Positions 1 to 9,380 are shown, numbered from the stretch's first letter. The stretch: DNA of 64,000 bases from Streptomyces sp. NBC_01498 (GCF_036327775.1 NZ_CP109598.1:682001-746000), one strand, 5' to 3'. A program made the numbers and translations. Notes: generated by a model not told the origin, from the sequence alone.

Positions 1-617
1 GTGAGGTGTTCGAGGATGGTGGGGCCGCTGTACCAGTCCATGTGGGAGGACGGCTCGACCACGTTGTCGCCGAGCAGCGCGGAGACGGGGATCGCGGTGA
101 TCTCCGGGGCGCCGAGTCGAGCGGCGTACGCGGTGAACTCCTCGACGATCGCGGCGAAGACGGACTCCTGGTAACCGACGAGGTCCATCTTGTTGACGGC
201 CAGCACCACGTGAGGGACCCGCAGGAGCGCGGCGACGGCGGCGTGTCTGCGGGTCTGTTCGACCACGCCGTTGCGGGCGTCGACCAGGACGATGGCGAGG
301 TCGGCGGTGGAGGCGCCGGTGACCATGTTGCGGGTGTACTGCACATGGCCGGGGGTGTCGGCCAGGATGAAGCGGCGCCGGGGGGTGGCGAAGTAGCGGT
401 AGGCGACGTCGATGGTGATGCCCTGCTCGCGTTCGGCGCGCAGCCCGTCGGTGAGCAGGGCGAGGTCCGGGGCGTCCCCGGCGGAGGCCCGGGTGACGGC
501 CTCCAGCTGGTCGGTGAGGATGGACTTGGAGTCGTGCAGCAGCCGCCCGACGAGGGTGGACTTGCCGTCGTCCACGGAACCGGCGGTCGCGAAACGCAGC
601 GTGTCGATGGTCGTCAT
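1..617 (-). CDS. cysN: Sulfate adenylyltransferase subunit 1 (GTPase), partial
   Basis: This is the N-terminal part of CysN; the C-terminus lies beyond the left edge. CysN is the GTPase subunit that drives adenylation of sulfate to APS together with CysD. The visible protein starts [20 protein letters not shown], which contains the P-loop G1 motif. It continues with a switch region ([15 protein letters not shown]), the G3 motif DTPGH and the G4 motif NKMD. The ATG is two bases past the cysD stop codon, so the genes are in one operon. Together with cysC and a nearby sulfotransferase it suggests dedicated PAPS supply, although a role in general sulfate assimilation is also possible. Confidence 0.93.
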   Translation of the reverse strand, partial: MTTIDTLRFATAGSVDDGKSTLVGRLLHDSKSILTDQLEAVTRASAGDAPDLALLTDGLRAEREQGITIDVAYRYFATPRRRFILADTPGHVQYTRNMVTGASTADLAIVLVDARNGVVEQTRRHAAVAALLRVPHVVLAVNKMDLVGYQESVFAAIVEEFTAYAARLGAPEITAIPVSALLGDNVVEPSSHMDWYSGPTILEHL

Positions 618-619
618 GG

Positions 620-1555
620 TTAGAAGTACCCCTCGCGTTTGCGGTCCTCCATGGCGGCCTCGGACATCTTGTCGTCCGCGCGGGTGGCGCCGCGTTCGGT
701 GAGGCGGGAGGCGGTGATCTCGGCGATGACGGCGTCCAGCGTGGTGGCGTCGGAGTCGACGGCCCCGGTGCAGGACATGTCCCCCACGGTCCGGTAGCGC
801 ACCAGACGGGTCTCGGTGGGCTCGCCGTCCTTGGGACCGCCCCACTCGCCCGCCGTCAGCCACATGCCGTGCCGGCTGAAGACCTCACGCTCGTGCGCGA
901 AGTAGATCTCCGGCAGCTCGATCCGTTCCCGGGCGATGTACTGCCAGATGTCCAGCTCGGTCCAGTTGGAGAGCGGGAAGACCCGCACATGCTCGCCCGG
1001 CGCGTGACGCCCGTTGTAGAGCTGCCACAGCTCGGGCCGCTGACGGCGCGGGTCCCACTGCGAGAACTCGTCGCGCAGCGAGAAGATCCGCTCCTTCGCC
1101 CGCGCCTTCTCCTCGTCCCGCCGGCCCCCGCCGAACACCGCGTCGAAACGTTCCGCCTGGATCTTCTCCGTCAGCGGCAGCGTCTGGAGCGGATTACGCG
1201 TCCCGTCCGGACGCTCACGCAACGTCCCCGCGTCGATGTACTCCTGCACCGACGCCACATGCAGCCGCAGCCCGTGCGCCGCCACCGTACGGTCCCGGTA
1301 CGCCAGCACCTCCGGGAAGTTGTGCCCGGTGTCCACATGCAGCAGCGTGAACGGCACCGCCGCCGGAGCGAACGCCTTCAGCGCCAGACGCAGCATCACG
1401 ATGGAATCCTTGCCACCGGAGAACAGAATCACCGGCCGCTCGAACTCACCCGCCACCTCACGCACGATATGCACCGACTCCGACTCCAACGCGTCCAGGT
1501 GCGACAGCGTGTGCAGCCCGTCGGTCTCCTCGGAGACCTTGGCGACCGTCGTCAT
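620..1555 (-). CDS. cysD: Sulfate adenylyltransferase subunit 2
   Basis: This 311-residue protein is the ATP-pyrophosphatase subunit of ATP sulfurylase and forms APS from ATP and sulfate. The PP-loop motif [10 protein letters not shown] lies near residues 42-51, and the length is usual for CysD. Its ATG overlaps the cysC stop codon as ATGA, and cysN follows two bases downstream, so cysC-cysD-cysN are translationally coupled. The family assignment is secure. Whether this is the only sulfurylase in the cell or a cluster-specific copy cannot be judged from the window. Confidence 0.95.
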   Translation of the reverse strand: MTTVAKVSEETDGLHTLSHLDALESESVHIVREVAGEFERPVILFSGGKDSIVMLRLALKAFAPAAVPFTLLHVDTGHNFPEVLAYRDRTVAAHGLRLHVASVQEYIDAGTLRERPDGTRNPLQTLPLTEKIQAERFDAVFGGGRRDEEKARAKERIFSLRDEFSQWDPRRQRPELWQLYNGRHAPGEHVRVFPLSNWTELDIWQYIARERIELPEIYFAHEREVFSRHGMWLTAGEWGGPKDGEPTETRLVRYRTVGDMSCTGAVDSDATTLDAVIAEITASRLTERGATRADDKMSEAAMEDRKREGYF

Positions 1556-2145
1556 GCCAGCCCCCTCTCGGTCAGCAGCGCGACCAGGGACGCCGCGCAG
1601 TCCCGCACGGACCGCGTGTGCGACTCGATCCGCAGGTCGGGCTCCTCGGGCGCCTCGTAGGGGTCGTCCACACCCGTGAGACCACTGATCTCACCGGCCG
1701 CCTGCCTCGCGTACAGGCCCTTCACGTCCCGCACCGAACACACCTCGACCGGGGCGGCCACATGCACCTCGACATACGGTGTCCCGCTGTCGCGGTGCCG
1801 CCGGCGCACCGCCTCACGGCTGTCCGCGTACGGCGCGATCACCGGCACCAGGGTCAACACCCCGTTGCGGGCGAGTACTTCGGCGACCATGCCGATGCGC
1901 CGTACGTTGATGTCGCGTTCCTCGCGGGAGAAGCCCAGGCCCGCCGACAGGAAACGGCGGATCTCGTCGCCGTCCAGCACTTCCACCCGGCGGCCCCGGC
2001 CGCGCAGCGTCTCGGCCAGTTCGTCCGCGAGGGTGGTCTTTCCGGAGCTGGGCAGGCCGGTCAGCCACACCGTCGCCCCCGGACGACAGGTGCAGGGGAT
2101 GGACGGCGTGTCGCTCCGGTCGGTCTCCGCGGTGCGGCTAGGCAT
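1552..2145 (-). CDS. cysC: Adenylylsulfate (APS) kinase
   Basis: This 197-residue kinase phosphorylates APS to PAPS, the donor used by sulfotransferases. It has the Walker A motif GLPSSGKTTLA, then LDGDEIR, the SREERDINVRRIG substrate-binding segment and the DVKGLY element typical of CysC. I chose the ATG at 2145 (MPSRTAETDRS), which overlaps the end of the upstream MFS gene by eight bases. A longer reading would run far into that gene. Co-transcription with a sulfotransferase four genes upstream supports a role in product sulfation. Confidence 0.94.
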   Translation of the reverse strand: MPSRTAETDRSDTPSIPCTCRPGATVWLTGLPSSGKTTLADELAETLRGRGRRVEVLDGDEIRRFLSAGLGFSREERDINVRRIGMVAEVLARNGVLTLVPVIAPYADSREAVRRRHRDSGTPYVEVHVAAPVEVCSVRDVKGLYARQAAGEISGLTGVDDPYEAPEEPDLRIESHTRSVRDCAASLVALLTERGLA

Positions 2146-3493
2146 GGGCGGCGTCCTTCTCGCTCGTGGGTGGTGCGCCGCGGCGGCCGACGGCGCTCTC
2201 GGGCGATCCCTCACGGGGGAGCTGGAGGGTCAGTACGACAAGTACGAGGGTGGTCGCGGCGATCACGACGTAGTACCAGGTGAAATCCCCGGTCCATGCC
2301 TTGAGGAATCCGGCCGTGTAGTTGCCGACGATTCCGCCGAGTCCCTGTGTGACATTGGTGATACCGAAGATGACGGTCGCGGCGGCACCGGAGGCGGACT
2401 TCGAGACATAGGCCGGAACGAGTCCGTAGATGGGGTAGAAGGCGAGTGCGAAGAGCACCCCGGAGACCATGGGCAGATATCCGACCGGTGCGAGCACGAG
2501 CAGGGTCGCGGAGACGAAGAACATGCCGTAGCACAGGACCAGTGAGCTGCGTACGCCGATTCTGTCGGAGAGCCAGCCGACTCCGAATCCGGCGAACATG
2601 CCGATGACGCCGATGACGCCCCAGACCTGTGCCGCGAATCCGATGTCGAAACCGAGTCCCTCACGCAGATAGGGCGAGAGGTAGTTCTGGAACGGCATGC
2701 AGGCGAAACCGTTGAGGAACTTCATCACCCAGATGATGACGACCCACCGGACGAGCACCATGCGCCATCCCGCCCGCGCGCTGTCGTCGCGCTCCGGCTG
2801 CTCCGGGGACTCCTTCCCGGTGGCGCCCTCGGCCCGGAACAGGCCCAGGCGGTGGAAGGCGAAGGCCGCGACGGCGGTGGAGGTCAGGGTGCCGAGCCCG
2901 ACGCAGTACCAGAGGCCGCGCCAGTTGCCCCCGCCGACGAACGACGGGACCAGGAGGCTGTTGACGAAGACTCCGTAGCTGGTACCGCTGGAGATCAGGC
3001 CCAGTACCTTGCCGCGGTGCTCGTAGTCGACGACCCTGCCGACGATCTCGACCAGCGGCACGTAGACCGACGCCGCCGTGCCGCCCATGATCGTGAGCAG
3101 CACGCCGATGACGACGATGCTGTCCGTCAGGGGGATGAGCACCAGACACACACCGCACAGCGCGGCCGAGCCGATGGTCACCTGACCGCCGCCCACACGG
3201 GTCGACAGCCAGGTGCCGAGCAGGGCGAACAGCAGGAACCCGAGCTGCCCGGACGCCGTGACGGTGCCGACCACGGTGTAGCCGAATCCGAGATCCTTGC
3301 GCATGTCCGTGACGATCTGCGCGAAGAGATAGAAGCCGAATCCGTAGGTGGCCGCCACAAAGCTGGTCAGGAGCGCCGTGATGACGAATCCCGCGATCCG
3401 CCGTGAGCGTTTCGCCTGTGCCAGGTCTTCCATACTCATCGAGTTCTTCTGGTTCTTCGGGTTCATAGGGTCTGTCGGGTTCGTCGGTGTCAT
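2138..3493 (-). CDS. MFS transporter (probable exporter or importer of the cluster)
   Basis: This 451-residue major facilitator has about twelve hydrophobic segments after a short polar N-terminus rich in Pro, Thr and Asn. It carries two inter-helix motifs, one after TM2-3 (GTWLSTRVGGG) and one in the second half (GWLSDRIGVRSS). The ATG at 3493 overlaps the methyltransferase stop as ATGA, which decides the start. The next gene downstream is cysC. Its place in the operon between a methyltransferase and the PAPS genes suggests transport of the cluster product or a precursor. The substrate is unknown, and direction cannot be read from the sequence. Confidence 0.85.
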   Translation of the reverse strand: MTPTNPTDPMNPKNQKNSMSMEDLAQAKRSRRIAGFVITALLTSFVAATYGFGFYLFAQIVTDMRKDLGFGYTVVGTVTASGQLGFLLFALLGTWLSTRVGGGQVTIGSAALCGVCLVLIPLTDSIVVIGVLLTIMGGTAASVYVPLVEIVGRVVDYEHRGKVLGLISSGTSYGVFVNSLLVPSFVGGGNWRGLWYCVGLGTLTSTAVAAFAFHRLGLFRAEGATGKESPEQPERDDSARAGWRMVLVRWVVIIWVMKFLNGFACMPFQNYLSPYLREGLGFDIGFAAQVWGVIGVIGMFAGFGVGWLSDRIGVRSSLVLCYGMFFVSATLLVLAPVGYLPMVSGVLFALAFYPIYGLVPAYVSKSASGAAATVIFGITNVTQGLGGIVGNYTAGFLKAWTGDFTWYYVVIAATTLVLVVLTLQLPREGSPESAVGRRGAPPTSEKDAAHA

Positions 3494-4278
3494 CGGGGTT
3501 TCCTGGCGAGATGGATGACGAAATCGACGTCGTTCGTGTCGTAGTCCCGGCGGAAGTCCCCGAATTTCTCGACCGAATCGAACCCGGATTCCATGAGCAG
3601 GGCCGACAGTTCGGCGGCCAGGATCGGATAGACCTCCAGGTGGTGTCTGGCACCGTTCGGGAAGTCGTAGCGGAAACGGCACAGTTGGTCGTCGATGTGC
3701 GCGACCGACACCGAGGCGCCCGTACCGCAGTAGTAGTAATTTCCGCTGCTCCGGTACCGGTGGCGGCGGATGGCGTCGAAGTTCCGGTGGTCGACCACGA
3801 GCACACCGCCCGGGTTCAGCGCCTCGTAGAACTCGGCGAGGACCGCGCGGCGGTCGGACTCCTGGAAGAGGTGGGGGAAGGAGCTGCCGAGGCAGACGAT
3901 CGCGTCGTACCGGCCGGGCACGTGGTCGCGCAGCTGCCGCCAGTCCGTGCGGACGGTCGGGAACGACTGGCCGTGGCGCGCGGCGTTCACGCGGGTGCGC
4001 TCGATCATCTCCGCGCTGCCGTCGACGGCGGTGACGTCGAATCCGTGCCGGGCCAGCGTGACGGCGTGGTACCCGGTGCCGGCGGCGGCGTCCAGGACCC
4101 GACGGGCCCCGGCCCCCTCCAGGACCTCCACGAAGAAGCCCTGTTCACCCTCCCCGCGGCGGTCCCAGTCGATGAGCTCGTCCCAGCGGTCCACGAGCGG
4201 GCGGACGTACTGGCCCGCGAAGTCGTCCGCGGACTGGCCTGCGAAGTCGTCCGCGGACGACGTGATGTCGGTGGTCAT
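3490..4278 (-). CDS. Glycine/sarcosine N-methyltransferase-like SAM-dependent methyltransferase
   Basis: This 262-residue class I methyltransferase closely follows the layout of the glycine/sarcosine N-methyltransferases of betaine-making halophiles. I see WDELIDWDRR, motif I DAAAGTGYHAV, DGSAEMI, the WRQL segment, GRYDAIVCLGSSFPHLF, LNPGGVLVVDHRNFD and the NYYYCG substrate-site segment. Those enzymes methylate glycine to sarcosine and dimethylglycine. No dimethylglycine methyltransferase partner is present, and the gene lies among sulfotransferase and PAPS genes. I infer that it N-methylates an amino-acid-like intermediate of the cluster. The N-terminus repeats ADDFAGQ twice, from a 21-bp direct repeat near 4210-4257. 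GGAGAG precedes the ATG. Confidence 0.85.
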   Translation of the reverse strand: MTTDITSSADDFAGQSADDFAGQYVRPLVDRWDELIDWDRRGEGEQGFFVEVLEGAGARRVLDAAAGTGYHAVTLARHGFDVTAVDGSAEMIERTRVNAARHGQSFPTVRTDWRQLRDHVPGRYDAIVCLGSSFPHLFQESDRRAVLAEFYEALNPGGVLVVDHRNFDAIRRHRYRSSGNYYYCGTGASVSVAHIDDQLCRFRYDFPNGARHHLEVYPILAAELSALLMESGFDSVEKFGDFRRDYDTNDVDFVIHLARKPR

Positions 4279-4340
4279 ACGTGTCTCTCCGAGGGTCTGC
4301 CGGACAGGGCCGGGCGGGACTCAGCCGTCCGCGTGGCGGT

Positions 4341-5522
4341 TCAGCGGTGCGAGGCCGCGAAGGAGGCGTATTTACGGGCCAGTTCATCGGCCTGGCCGGC
4401 GCAGTCGGCCAGCTTCATGACGGGGCAGTCGTAGCCGAGCATCCGTTTCATGACGGCCATCTCCGGCTCGGCGAAGTACACGGTCCCGTCGTCGTCGATC
4501 CGGTCGATGCCGTCCGCCCGCTGACAGTCCTCGTTGAGCGTCACGGCCTCCTTGAGGGTGAGCCCCTCCGGCAGGTCGACCGACCCGCCGTCCCGGTGGA
4601 CGCGGACGGGATAGCCGCCGGGAAGCCCGCCGGGCGCCGGTGCGTGGGCCAGGACGCCGCTGTCCGTGGCCATGCCGCGCAGTACCCGTACGGCGGAGGA
4701 CGCGGTGAGCAGCTGGCCGTCGATGCCGCCCAGTCGCTTGAGCCGGTTGTCGAGCTGGGCGAACAGCGCCGGGTGGTCGACGTCCGCCGGGGTGTCACCG
4801 CCCTTGAGCCGCACGTCCAGGCGGTACGCGCCCTTCCCCGCGTCTCCGAACCGGGGCACGTAGTGGCTGAAGTAGTGCTGGGCGACCAGCCGCAGTTCCA
4901 CGTCGGCGGGATACTCGCCCAGGAGGTGCGCGGCGCCACGGGTCAGGGCGGGCACGATGTTGGCGACATTGCCCACGCCGATTTCCGGTGCGAGACCGAC
5001 CTTGGCGAGCACCGGGCCCACCGCGTCGGGGAAGGCGGCGTTGACCACCCGGGTGGGCACACCGGACGCCCGTACGGCCCGCATCAGCAGGTGGTTGAGC
5101 GTCAGGTGCATGGGCAGCCAGGGGCCGAACTGCGCCTCGTCCAGCTCCTCGAACGTCTTGGGGGGCAGTGCGGTGATCACCCGCCACGACTGGAGGGACG
5201 CGCCCATGAAGACGATGTCCGGGCGTACCCGGGCCAGGGTCTCGGCGGTGGCGTCGATGTCGTTCAGATCCATGTGCACGGTGTCGACGCTGCCGTGGTG
5301 CCCCAGGTTCGTCGCGGCGAACAGGGCGAGGTTGCCCCGTCTGCGGATGGTCTCCGTGTCCCTCCCGGCGAGGACGACCCGGTTGGTCGCGGGGTCGCCG
5401 AGCAGCATGGTGAGGACCCGGGCCGACAGGTCCCCCATGCCGACGAGCATGATGAGGGGGTTGTCCGTGGCCCTGCGCGTGGTGGCCGGCGCGGGGCCGG
5501 GGCTTCCTGGGGGTCGCTTCAT
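4341..5522 (-). CDS. Saccharopine dehydrogenase-like NAD(P)-dependent oxidoreductase
   Basis: This 393-residue protein has a Rossmann-type N-terminus: IMLVGMGDLSARVLTMLLGD near residue 24 is a variant dinucleotide-binding loop, followed by RVVLAGRD. It resembles proteins annotated as saccharopine dehydrogenase NADP-binding domain-containing. The C-terminal two thirds (for example HYFSHYVPRFGDAGKGAYR) match no family I can name with confidence. An AAAGG Shine-Dalgarno precedes the ATG. Lying in the operon between an SDR and an N-methyltransferase, it probably oxidises or reductively couples a pathway intermediate. The substrate is unknown. Confidence 0.7.
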   Translation of the reverse strand: MKRPPGSPGPAPATTRRATDNPLIMLVGMGDLSARVLTMLLGDPATNRVVLAGRDTETIRRRGNLALFAATNLGHHGSVDTVHMDLNDIDATAETLARVRPDIVFMGASLQSWRVITALPPKTFEELDEAQFGPWLPMHLTLNHLLMRAVRASGVPTRVVNAAFPDAVGPVLAKVGLAPEIGVGNVANIVPALTRGAAHLLGEYPADVELRLVAQHYFSHYVPRFGDAGKGAYRLDVRLKGGDTPADVDHPALFAQLDNRLKRLGGIDGQLLTASSAVRVLRGMATDSGVLAHAPAPGGLPGGYPVRVHRDGGSVDLPEGLTLKEAVTLNEDCQRADGIDRIDDDGTVYFAEPEMAVMKRMLGYDCPVMKLADCAGQADELARKYASFAASHR

Positions 5523-5586
5523 GGGTCTTCGCCTTTCTGGTGATCGGCTTTCCGGCGATCGGGTTCCTGGGATCGGCGTCCTGGGA

Positions 5587-6318
5587 TCAGCGCGGGTAGC
5601 AGCCGTTGTCCGCGCGCAGCAGGGCGCCGGTCAGCGTCCGTGACCGGTCGCTGAGCAGGTAGGCGCACACGTCGGCGACGTACTCGGGGAGGATGTCGCC
5701 GTCGAGCAGTTCCTGGCGCTTGTACTCGGCGTACCGGTAGTCCGGGATACGGTCCGCGATCGCCGTGCGGACGATCAGCCCGGGAGACACCACGTTGACC
5801 CTGATGTACGGGGCGAAGTTCATGGCGTTGGACTTGGTGAGTCCGATGACGCCGGCCTTGACCGTTCCGTACAGGGCGTCGGAGCTGCCCACTTCCCCGG
5901 CGACGGAGGCCAGGTTCACGATGGCGCCGCGCCGCTCGGCGGGCAGGAGGTGGTCGGCGAAGCGGCGTGAGAGCCACACCGGGCCCTTGATGTTGGTGCC
6001 GATGACCCGGTCGATGGTCTCGTCGTCGTACTCCCACACCGGCTGTCCGAGGTAGAGCCCGGCATTGTTGACCAGTCCGTCCACCTCCGGGTGGGCGGCG
6101 ATGACCGCGTCCATGAAGGTGTCGCAGTCCTCGTGCGAGGAGACGTCGGTGAGATGGGTGTCCAGCGGCCTGCCCCGGTGCTCCTCGGCGAGGGACTTGA
6201 GCCCGCTCTCGTCGATGTCGCAGGTGATGACCGTCTTGCCCTGGTCGAGGAGCAGGCCGACCAGGGCACGCCCCACTCCGCCCGCTCCGCCGGTGACGAT
6301 CACGGTGCCGACGCTCAT
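5587..6318 (-). CDS. Short-chain dehydrogenase/reductase
   Basis: This 243-residue classical SDR has the cofactor motif TGGAGGVG near the N-terminus, then CDIDES (an acidic residue at the end of beta-2, which points to NAD rather than NADP). It also has NNAG, the serine in NLASVAG and the YGTVK catalytic Tyr/Lys pair, plus SPGLIVRT. The start at 6318 is fixed by the ATGA overlap with the sulfotransferase stop. It probably oxidises or reduces a hydroxyl or keto group of the cluster intermediate. Confidence 0.9.
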   Translation of the reverse strand: MSVGTVIVTGGAGGVGRALVGLLLDQGKTVITCDIDESGLKSLAEEHRGRPLDTHLTDVSSHEDCDTFMDAVIAAHPEVDGLVNNAGLYLGQPVWEYDDETIDRVIGTNIKGPVWLSRRFADHLLPAERRGAIVNLASVAGEVGSSDALYGTVKAGVIGLTKSNAMNFAPYIRVNVVSPGLIVRTAIADRIPDYRYAEYKRQELLDGDILPEYVADVCAYLLSDRSRTLTGALLRADNGCYPR

Positions 6319-7067
6319 GTCGTCGCCTCCTTCACCGGCCGGAGCCGGAACTGGTCGAGGTGTTCGTAGAAGGGCCGGCAGTACCGCACGAACTCCCGCA
6401 GATGGGGCTTGTCGGCGTAGCCGAACCGGTAGTTGCGCCGCGGCGCGCGGATTCCGCTGCTCGCCGAGACATCGGTGTGCCAGCCGCTCCAGGTGGTCCA
6501 CTCGGGGCGTTCCCCGGCGGACCAGTTGAGGGCCTCGGGCAGGAACGGGACGCCGATCGCCTCGCAGTAGGCGGCGATGGTCTCGTGCGGCCGGGCCGCC
6601 AGGTCGGAGGCGTTGAGGACGAGGGGCGCGGTGCCCGTCAGCTCCGTCACGTGGTCGAACAGCCGGACGAGTTCCTCGTAGCCGAGTACGTCGCGGGTGA
6701 CGTCCGGGTGCACGGTGGCGTGGGAGAGGACGGCCTCCTCCGGTTCCCGGATCAGGAAGGTGTTGATCTGCCCCCGCAGATAGGCGGGGTCGCCCAGCAG
6801 ATGGTCCAGGCAGTGGTAGGGGAAGTCCTTGTGGAACACCGGGCTTTCCCGCCGTGCCTCCTCCATCATGTCCTTGATGTCGGGGTAGGTGAGCGGGTGT
6901 CCCGGCTGGGGGTTCTTGTGCGGGATCGCGGCGCGTTCCTCGTGCATGAAGTAGACGTAGGCGAATTCCTCGTGGAAGACCTTGAAGTCGCCACGCTCGA
7001 TGAAGGACCGTTCGAGCGCCGTCGACATCGACCGTGGGTGGCTCCAGAGTGCGATCGACGGATTCAT
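6315..7067 (-). CDS. Sulfotransferase family protein
   Basis: This 250-residue protein starts MNPSIALWSHPRSMSTALER. The SHPRSMST segment is the 5'-phosphosulfate-binding loop typical of PAPS-dependent sulfotransferases (P-R-S-x-S/T). FLIREPEEAVLS is the 3'-phosphate-binding strand with its arginine. It would transfer sulfate from PAPS to a hydroxyl or amine. PAPS synthesis genes in the same operon make this the most telling tailoring enzyme of the cluster. The start codon has AGGAAG upstream, and the stop overlaps the SDR start. Acceptor unknown. Confidence 0.85.
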   Translation of the reverse strand: MNPSIALWSHPRSMSTALERSFIERGDFKVFHEEFAYVYFMHEERAAIPHKNPQPGHPLTYPDIKDMMEEARRESPVFHKDFPYHCLDHLLGDPAYLRGQINTFLIREPEEAVLSHATVHPDVTRDVLGYEELVRLFDHVTELTGTAPLVLNASDLAARPHETIAAYCEAIGVPFLPEALNWSAGERPEWTTWSGWHTDVSASSGIRAPRRNYRFGYADKPHLREFVRYCRPFYEHLDQFRLRPVKEATT

Positions 7068-7101
7068 CGGGTGGGCTCGCTTCCTTGTGGTCGGGACACC
7101 G

Positions 7102-8337
7102 TCAGCGGGCAATTCCGGACAGCAGTGGCCGCGCCGAGTTGGACATCGTCTGGAACTGATGGGCGATGAAGTCGAGCAACTTGCGTGTGTTGCCGAGGAC
7201 TTCCGCGTACGTGGAGATGAAGGAGCCGTAGTGGGCGAACTCCTCGACGCCCATGCCCCCCGGTTCGTAGGCACGGTGGAAGGAGGGCAGCCACATCAGC
7301 TTCTCCAGGACCGGTTCCGGTATGTCCTGCTCGATGGCGTCGGCGGAGAAGTCGGGCAGCCGGTGGTCCTGACGCATCACGTCGGCCACGAACCGGGGCT
7401 TGCAGGTGTACGCGATCGCGCCGCCCGCGCTCTGCTCCAGGTGTGTGCTCAGCGTTCCCGGGCCGGCCGGGGGCTCGTCGATCTCCAGGCTGGAGAGCAG
7501 CGGTTTCACCGGGAGCCGGTGTTCCCGGACCCGGCGGTGGATGCGTTTGAGGACGGCCACCTCGGCCCAGCGGATCTCGCTCGGGGTGAGTTCCATGCCC
7601 CGGGTCGCGGCCTCGCAGCGCAGATCGCTGTTGGACCCGAATCGCCCGATCATGAAGGTGAAGACGGCACGTGAGCGATCGGTCGCGACGCCCTGCCTGC
7701 GGGCGTCCCGGAGCCCGGACTCGACGGCCTCGGCGCAGGCGAGGAGCTGCGGAACGGTGTACGAGAGCGTGTTGTTGATCGACAGTCCACGGGCCACGAG
7801 TTGGCGGATCACACGGTATCCGGCCGCGGACCCGGGGACTTTCAGCATCAGGTTGGGCGACAACTGCGCGATTCTGAGGGCCTGTTCGAGCATGAGATCG
7901 GCGTCGAACATGAGCCGCGGGTCGAGTTGGCCGGAGACCCAGCCGAACTGGCCCCCGCTCGCCTGCCACATGGGCAGCATGCGTGCCGCCGCGCGCCGTA
8001 ACGCCTCCTCGTACACGAGACGGAAGGTGCTCTCCACATCGGGGACGCTCTGGTCGCGAATGGCTTCCCGGATCTCGCCCCGCCAGGTCTCGGGCGAGGC
8101 GAGGATGCTCTGCGCCACCAGCGAGGGGTTGGTCGTGATCCCCCGGACCAGCGAGGCGCCCGGGTCGTCGGGACGGAGAAAGCGGTCGAGTTGCCGGCTC
8201 CAGCGTTCACGCGACGCGCTGTCCGGGGCGTCGTTGAGGAAACGGTCCCGCCATCGGGGGAAATCGAGCGGCGAGGAGTCCCACCAGATTTCGGCGGCAG
8301 GGCTGACCCGCTGTAATTCTTCGAGAACGATCGGCAT
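7102..8337 (-). CDS. Transaldolase family protein, catalytic lysine present
   Basis: This 411-residue protein is a transaldolase-fold enzyme. Recognisable pieces are IWWDSSPLDF (first-strand Asp), ITTNPSLVAQ, SGQLDPR, the Schiff-base lysine segment NLMLKVPGSAAGY, and GLSINNTLSYTVPQ. It is longer than standard bacterial transaldolases because of a C-terminal extension of about 100 residues. It would transfer or split a three-carbon unit from a sugar phosphate. With a HAD phosphatase directly upstream, this suggests that the metabolite begins from a transaldolase-built sugar phosphate, as in lincosamide octose formation. GGAAGG lies nine bases before the ATG at 8337. Confidence 0.85.
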   Translation of the reverse strand: MPIVLEELQRVSPAAEIWWDSSPLDFPRWRDRFLNDAPDSASRERWSRQLDRFLRPDDPGASLVRGITTNPSLVAQSILASPETWRGEIREAIRDQSVPDVESTFRLVYEEALRRAAARMLPMWQASGGQFGWVSGQLDPRLMFDADLMLEQALRIAQLSPNLMLKVPGSAAGYRVIRQLVARGLSINNTLSYTVPQLLACAEAVESGLRDARRQGVATDRSRAVFTFMIGRFGSNSDLRCEAATRGMELTPSEIRWAEVAVLKRIHRRVREHRLPVKPLLSSLEIDEPPAGPGTLSTHLEQSAGGAIAYTCKPRFVADVMRQDHRLPDFSADAIEQDIPEPVLEKLMWLPSFHRAYEPGGMGVEEFAHYGSFISTYAEVLGNTRKLLDFIAHQFQTMSNSARPLLSGIAR

Positions 8338-8406
8338 GGGGGGAGACCTTCCAATCCGATCCCCGGAAGAGGGGGATAGACGGCACACATACGGAAGCAG
8401 GTCGTT

Positions 8407-9093
8407 CTAGCGGGCCGATATCGAACCGCTTACGGGCCCCCGGGCGGGCCGGCTCCCGAGCAGCCCGGGAAGCGCGGTCATCGACTCGAAGGTGACCGCC
8501 CCGGCCCCGGCGAGGGCGGGGGCGGTGCCGTTCTCGGGAGGCGCGTAGCCGAACACGGTCATGCCGGCCGCGACGGCGGCCTGTACGCCGACGAGGCTGT
8601 CCTCGACCACGGCGCACCGGCCGGGCGGCACGCCCATGTCCCGGGCGGCGTGCAGGAACAGCCCCGGGTCGGGCTTCCAGGAGCCGACCTCGTACGCGCT
8701 GTAGATACGGCGCTCGAAGAGGGACAGCAGCCCGGTCAGCGCGAGGGTGTGCTCGATCTTGTCGCGCGGCGCGCTGGAGGCCGTGCAGAACGGCACGGTG
8801 AGGCCGTCGAGCACCTGCCGTACGTGCGGCACGGGCCGCAGCCCGGTGCCGAAGAGTACGGCCGCCCGGCGGCGGAACTCCCCGACGAAGTCCGGCCGCA
8901 GGGACTTTCCGAGCTCACTCTCCAGCTCGGCGACCCATACGGCGACCTTGCGGCCCCGGATGAACGCCAGCGCGTCGGCCGGGGTGAAGTCCCGTCCCTC
9001 GTCCGCCGCCATCTCGCGCAGGACCTCGGAGCTGAGGGTCTCGCTGTCCACCAGAACACCGTCGCAGTCGAAAATGACGAGACTCGTCTTCAC
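8407..9093 (-). CDS. HAD-superfamily phosphatase (subfamily IA)
   Basis: This 228-residue hydrolase begins with a GTG at 9093 followed by KTSLVIFDCDGVLVDSE, the HAD motif I with both aspartates. Motif II is CTASSAPRDK, the motif III lysine lies in SWKPDPGLF, and motif IV is VVEDSLVGVQAA. It is closest to the beta-phosphoglucomutase-like/sugar-phosphatase group. GAAGGG eight bases before the GTG supports the start. It is the first gene of the minus-strand operon and probably dephosphorylates a sugar phosphate made by the transaldolase. Confidence 0.85.
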   Translation of the reverse strand: MKTSLVIFDCDGVLVDSETLSSEVLREMAADEGRDFTPADALAFIRGRKVAVWVAELESELGKSLRPDFVGEFRRRAAVLFGTGLRPVPHVRQVLDGLTVPFCTASSAPRDKIEHTLALTGLLSLFERRIYSAYEVGSWKPDPGLFLHAARDMGVPPGRCAVVEDSLVGVQAAVAAGMTVFGYAPPENGTAPALAGAGAVTFESMTALPGLLGSRPARGPVSGSISAR

Positions 9094-9380
9094 GCCCCAG
9101 GCCCTTCGTCGGGATGTCCACGAATCCCAGAACAGCACGGCGGCCTCACGATCCGCTCCCGCGTGGATATCGCCCGGCACAGTGCGCCAGAACCGTTCAA
9201 AACGGGCGGGGTTGGCAGAGTCCTCGGTCATCCGGACGACAACTGGAAGCCGCCTCGGCATCCCGGCTACGTTCGGTCGACGGCCATCGCCGGTCACGTC
9301 GCCGCTCGATCACCGCTGTATCCCAGCCGGATGTTGTCCGCGGACTGCCGACCCAGGCGTCCGGACGAGAGGAATTCCCC
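9094..9380. promoter_or_regulatory. Divergent control region between HAD phosphatase and SARP genes
   Basis: These 287 bases separate the first gene of the minus-strand biosynthetic operon from the SARP gene. By position they must hold both promoters and are the most likely binding place for the SARP. I looked for the heptamer direct repeats bound by SARPs. I found only loosely similar CGTTC-containing segments (about 9197 and 9267), which are not convincing. Confidence 0.45.

Noticed and set aside
9094..9380. SARP heptamer direct repeats
   Set aside because: I found only weak CGTTC-type similarities without proper 11- or 22-base spacing, so no operator was called.
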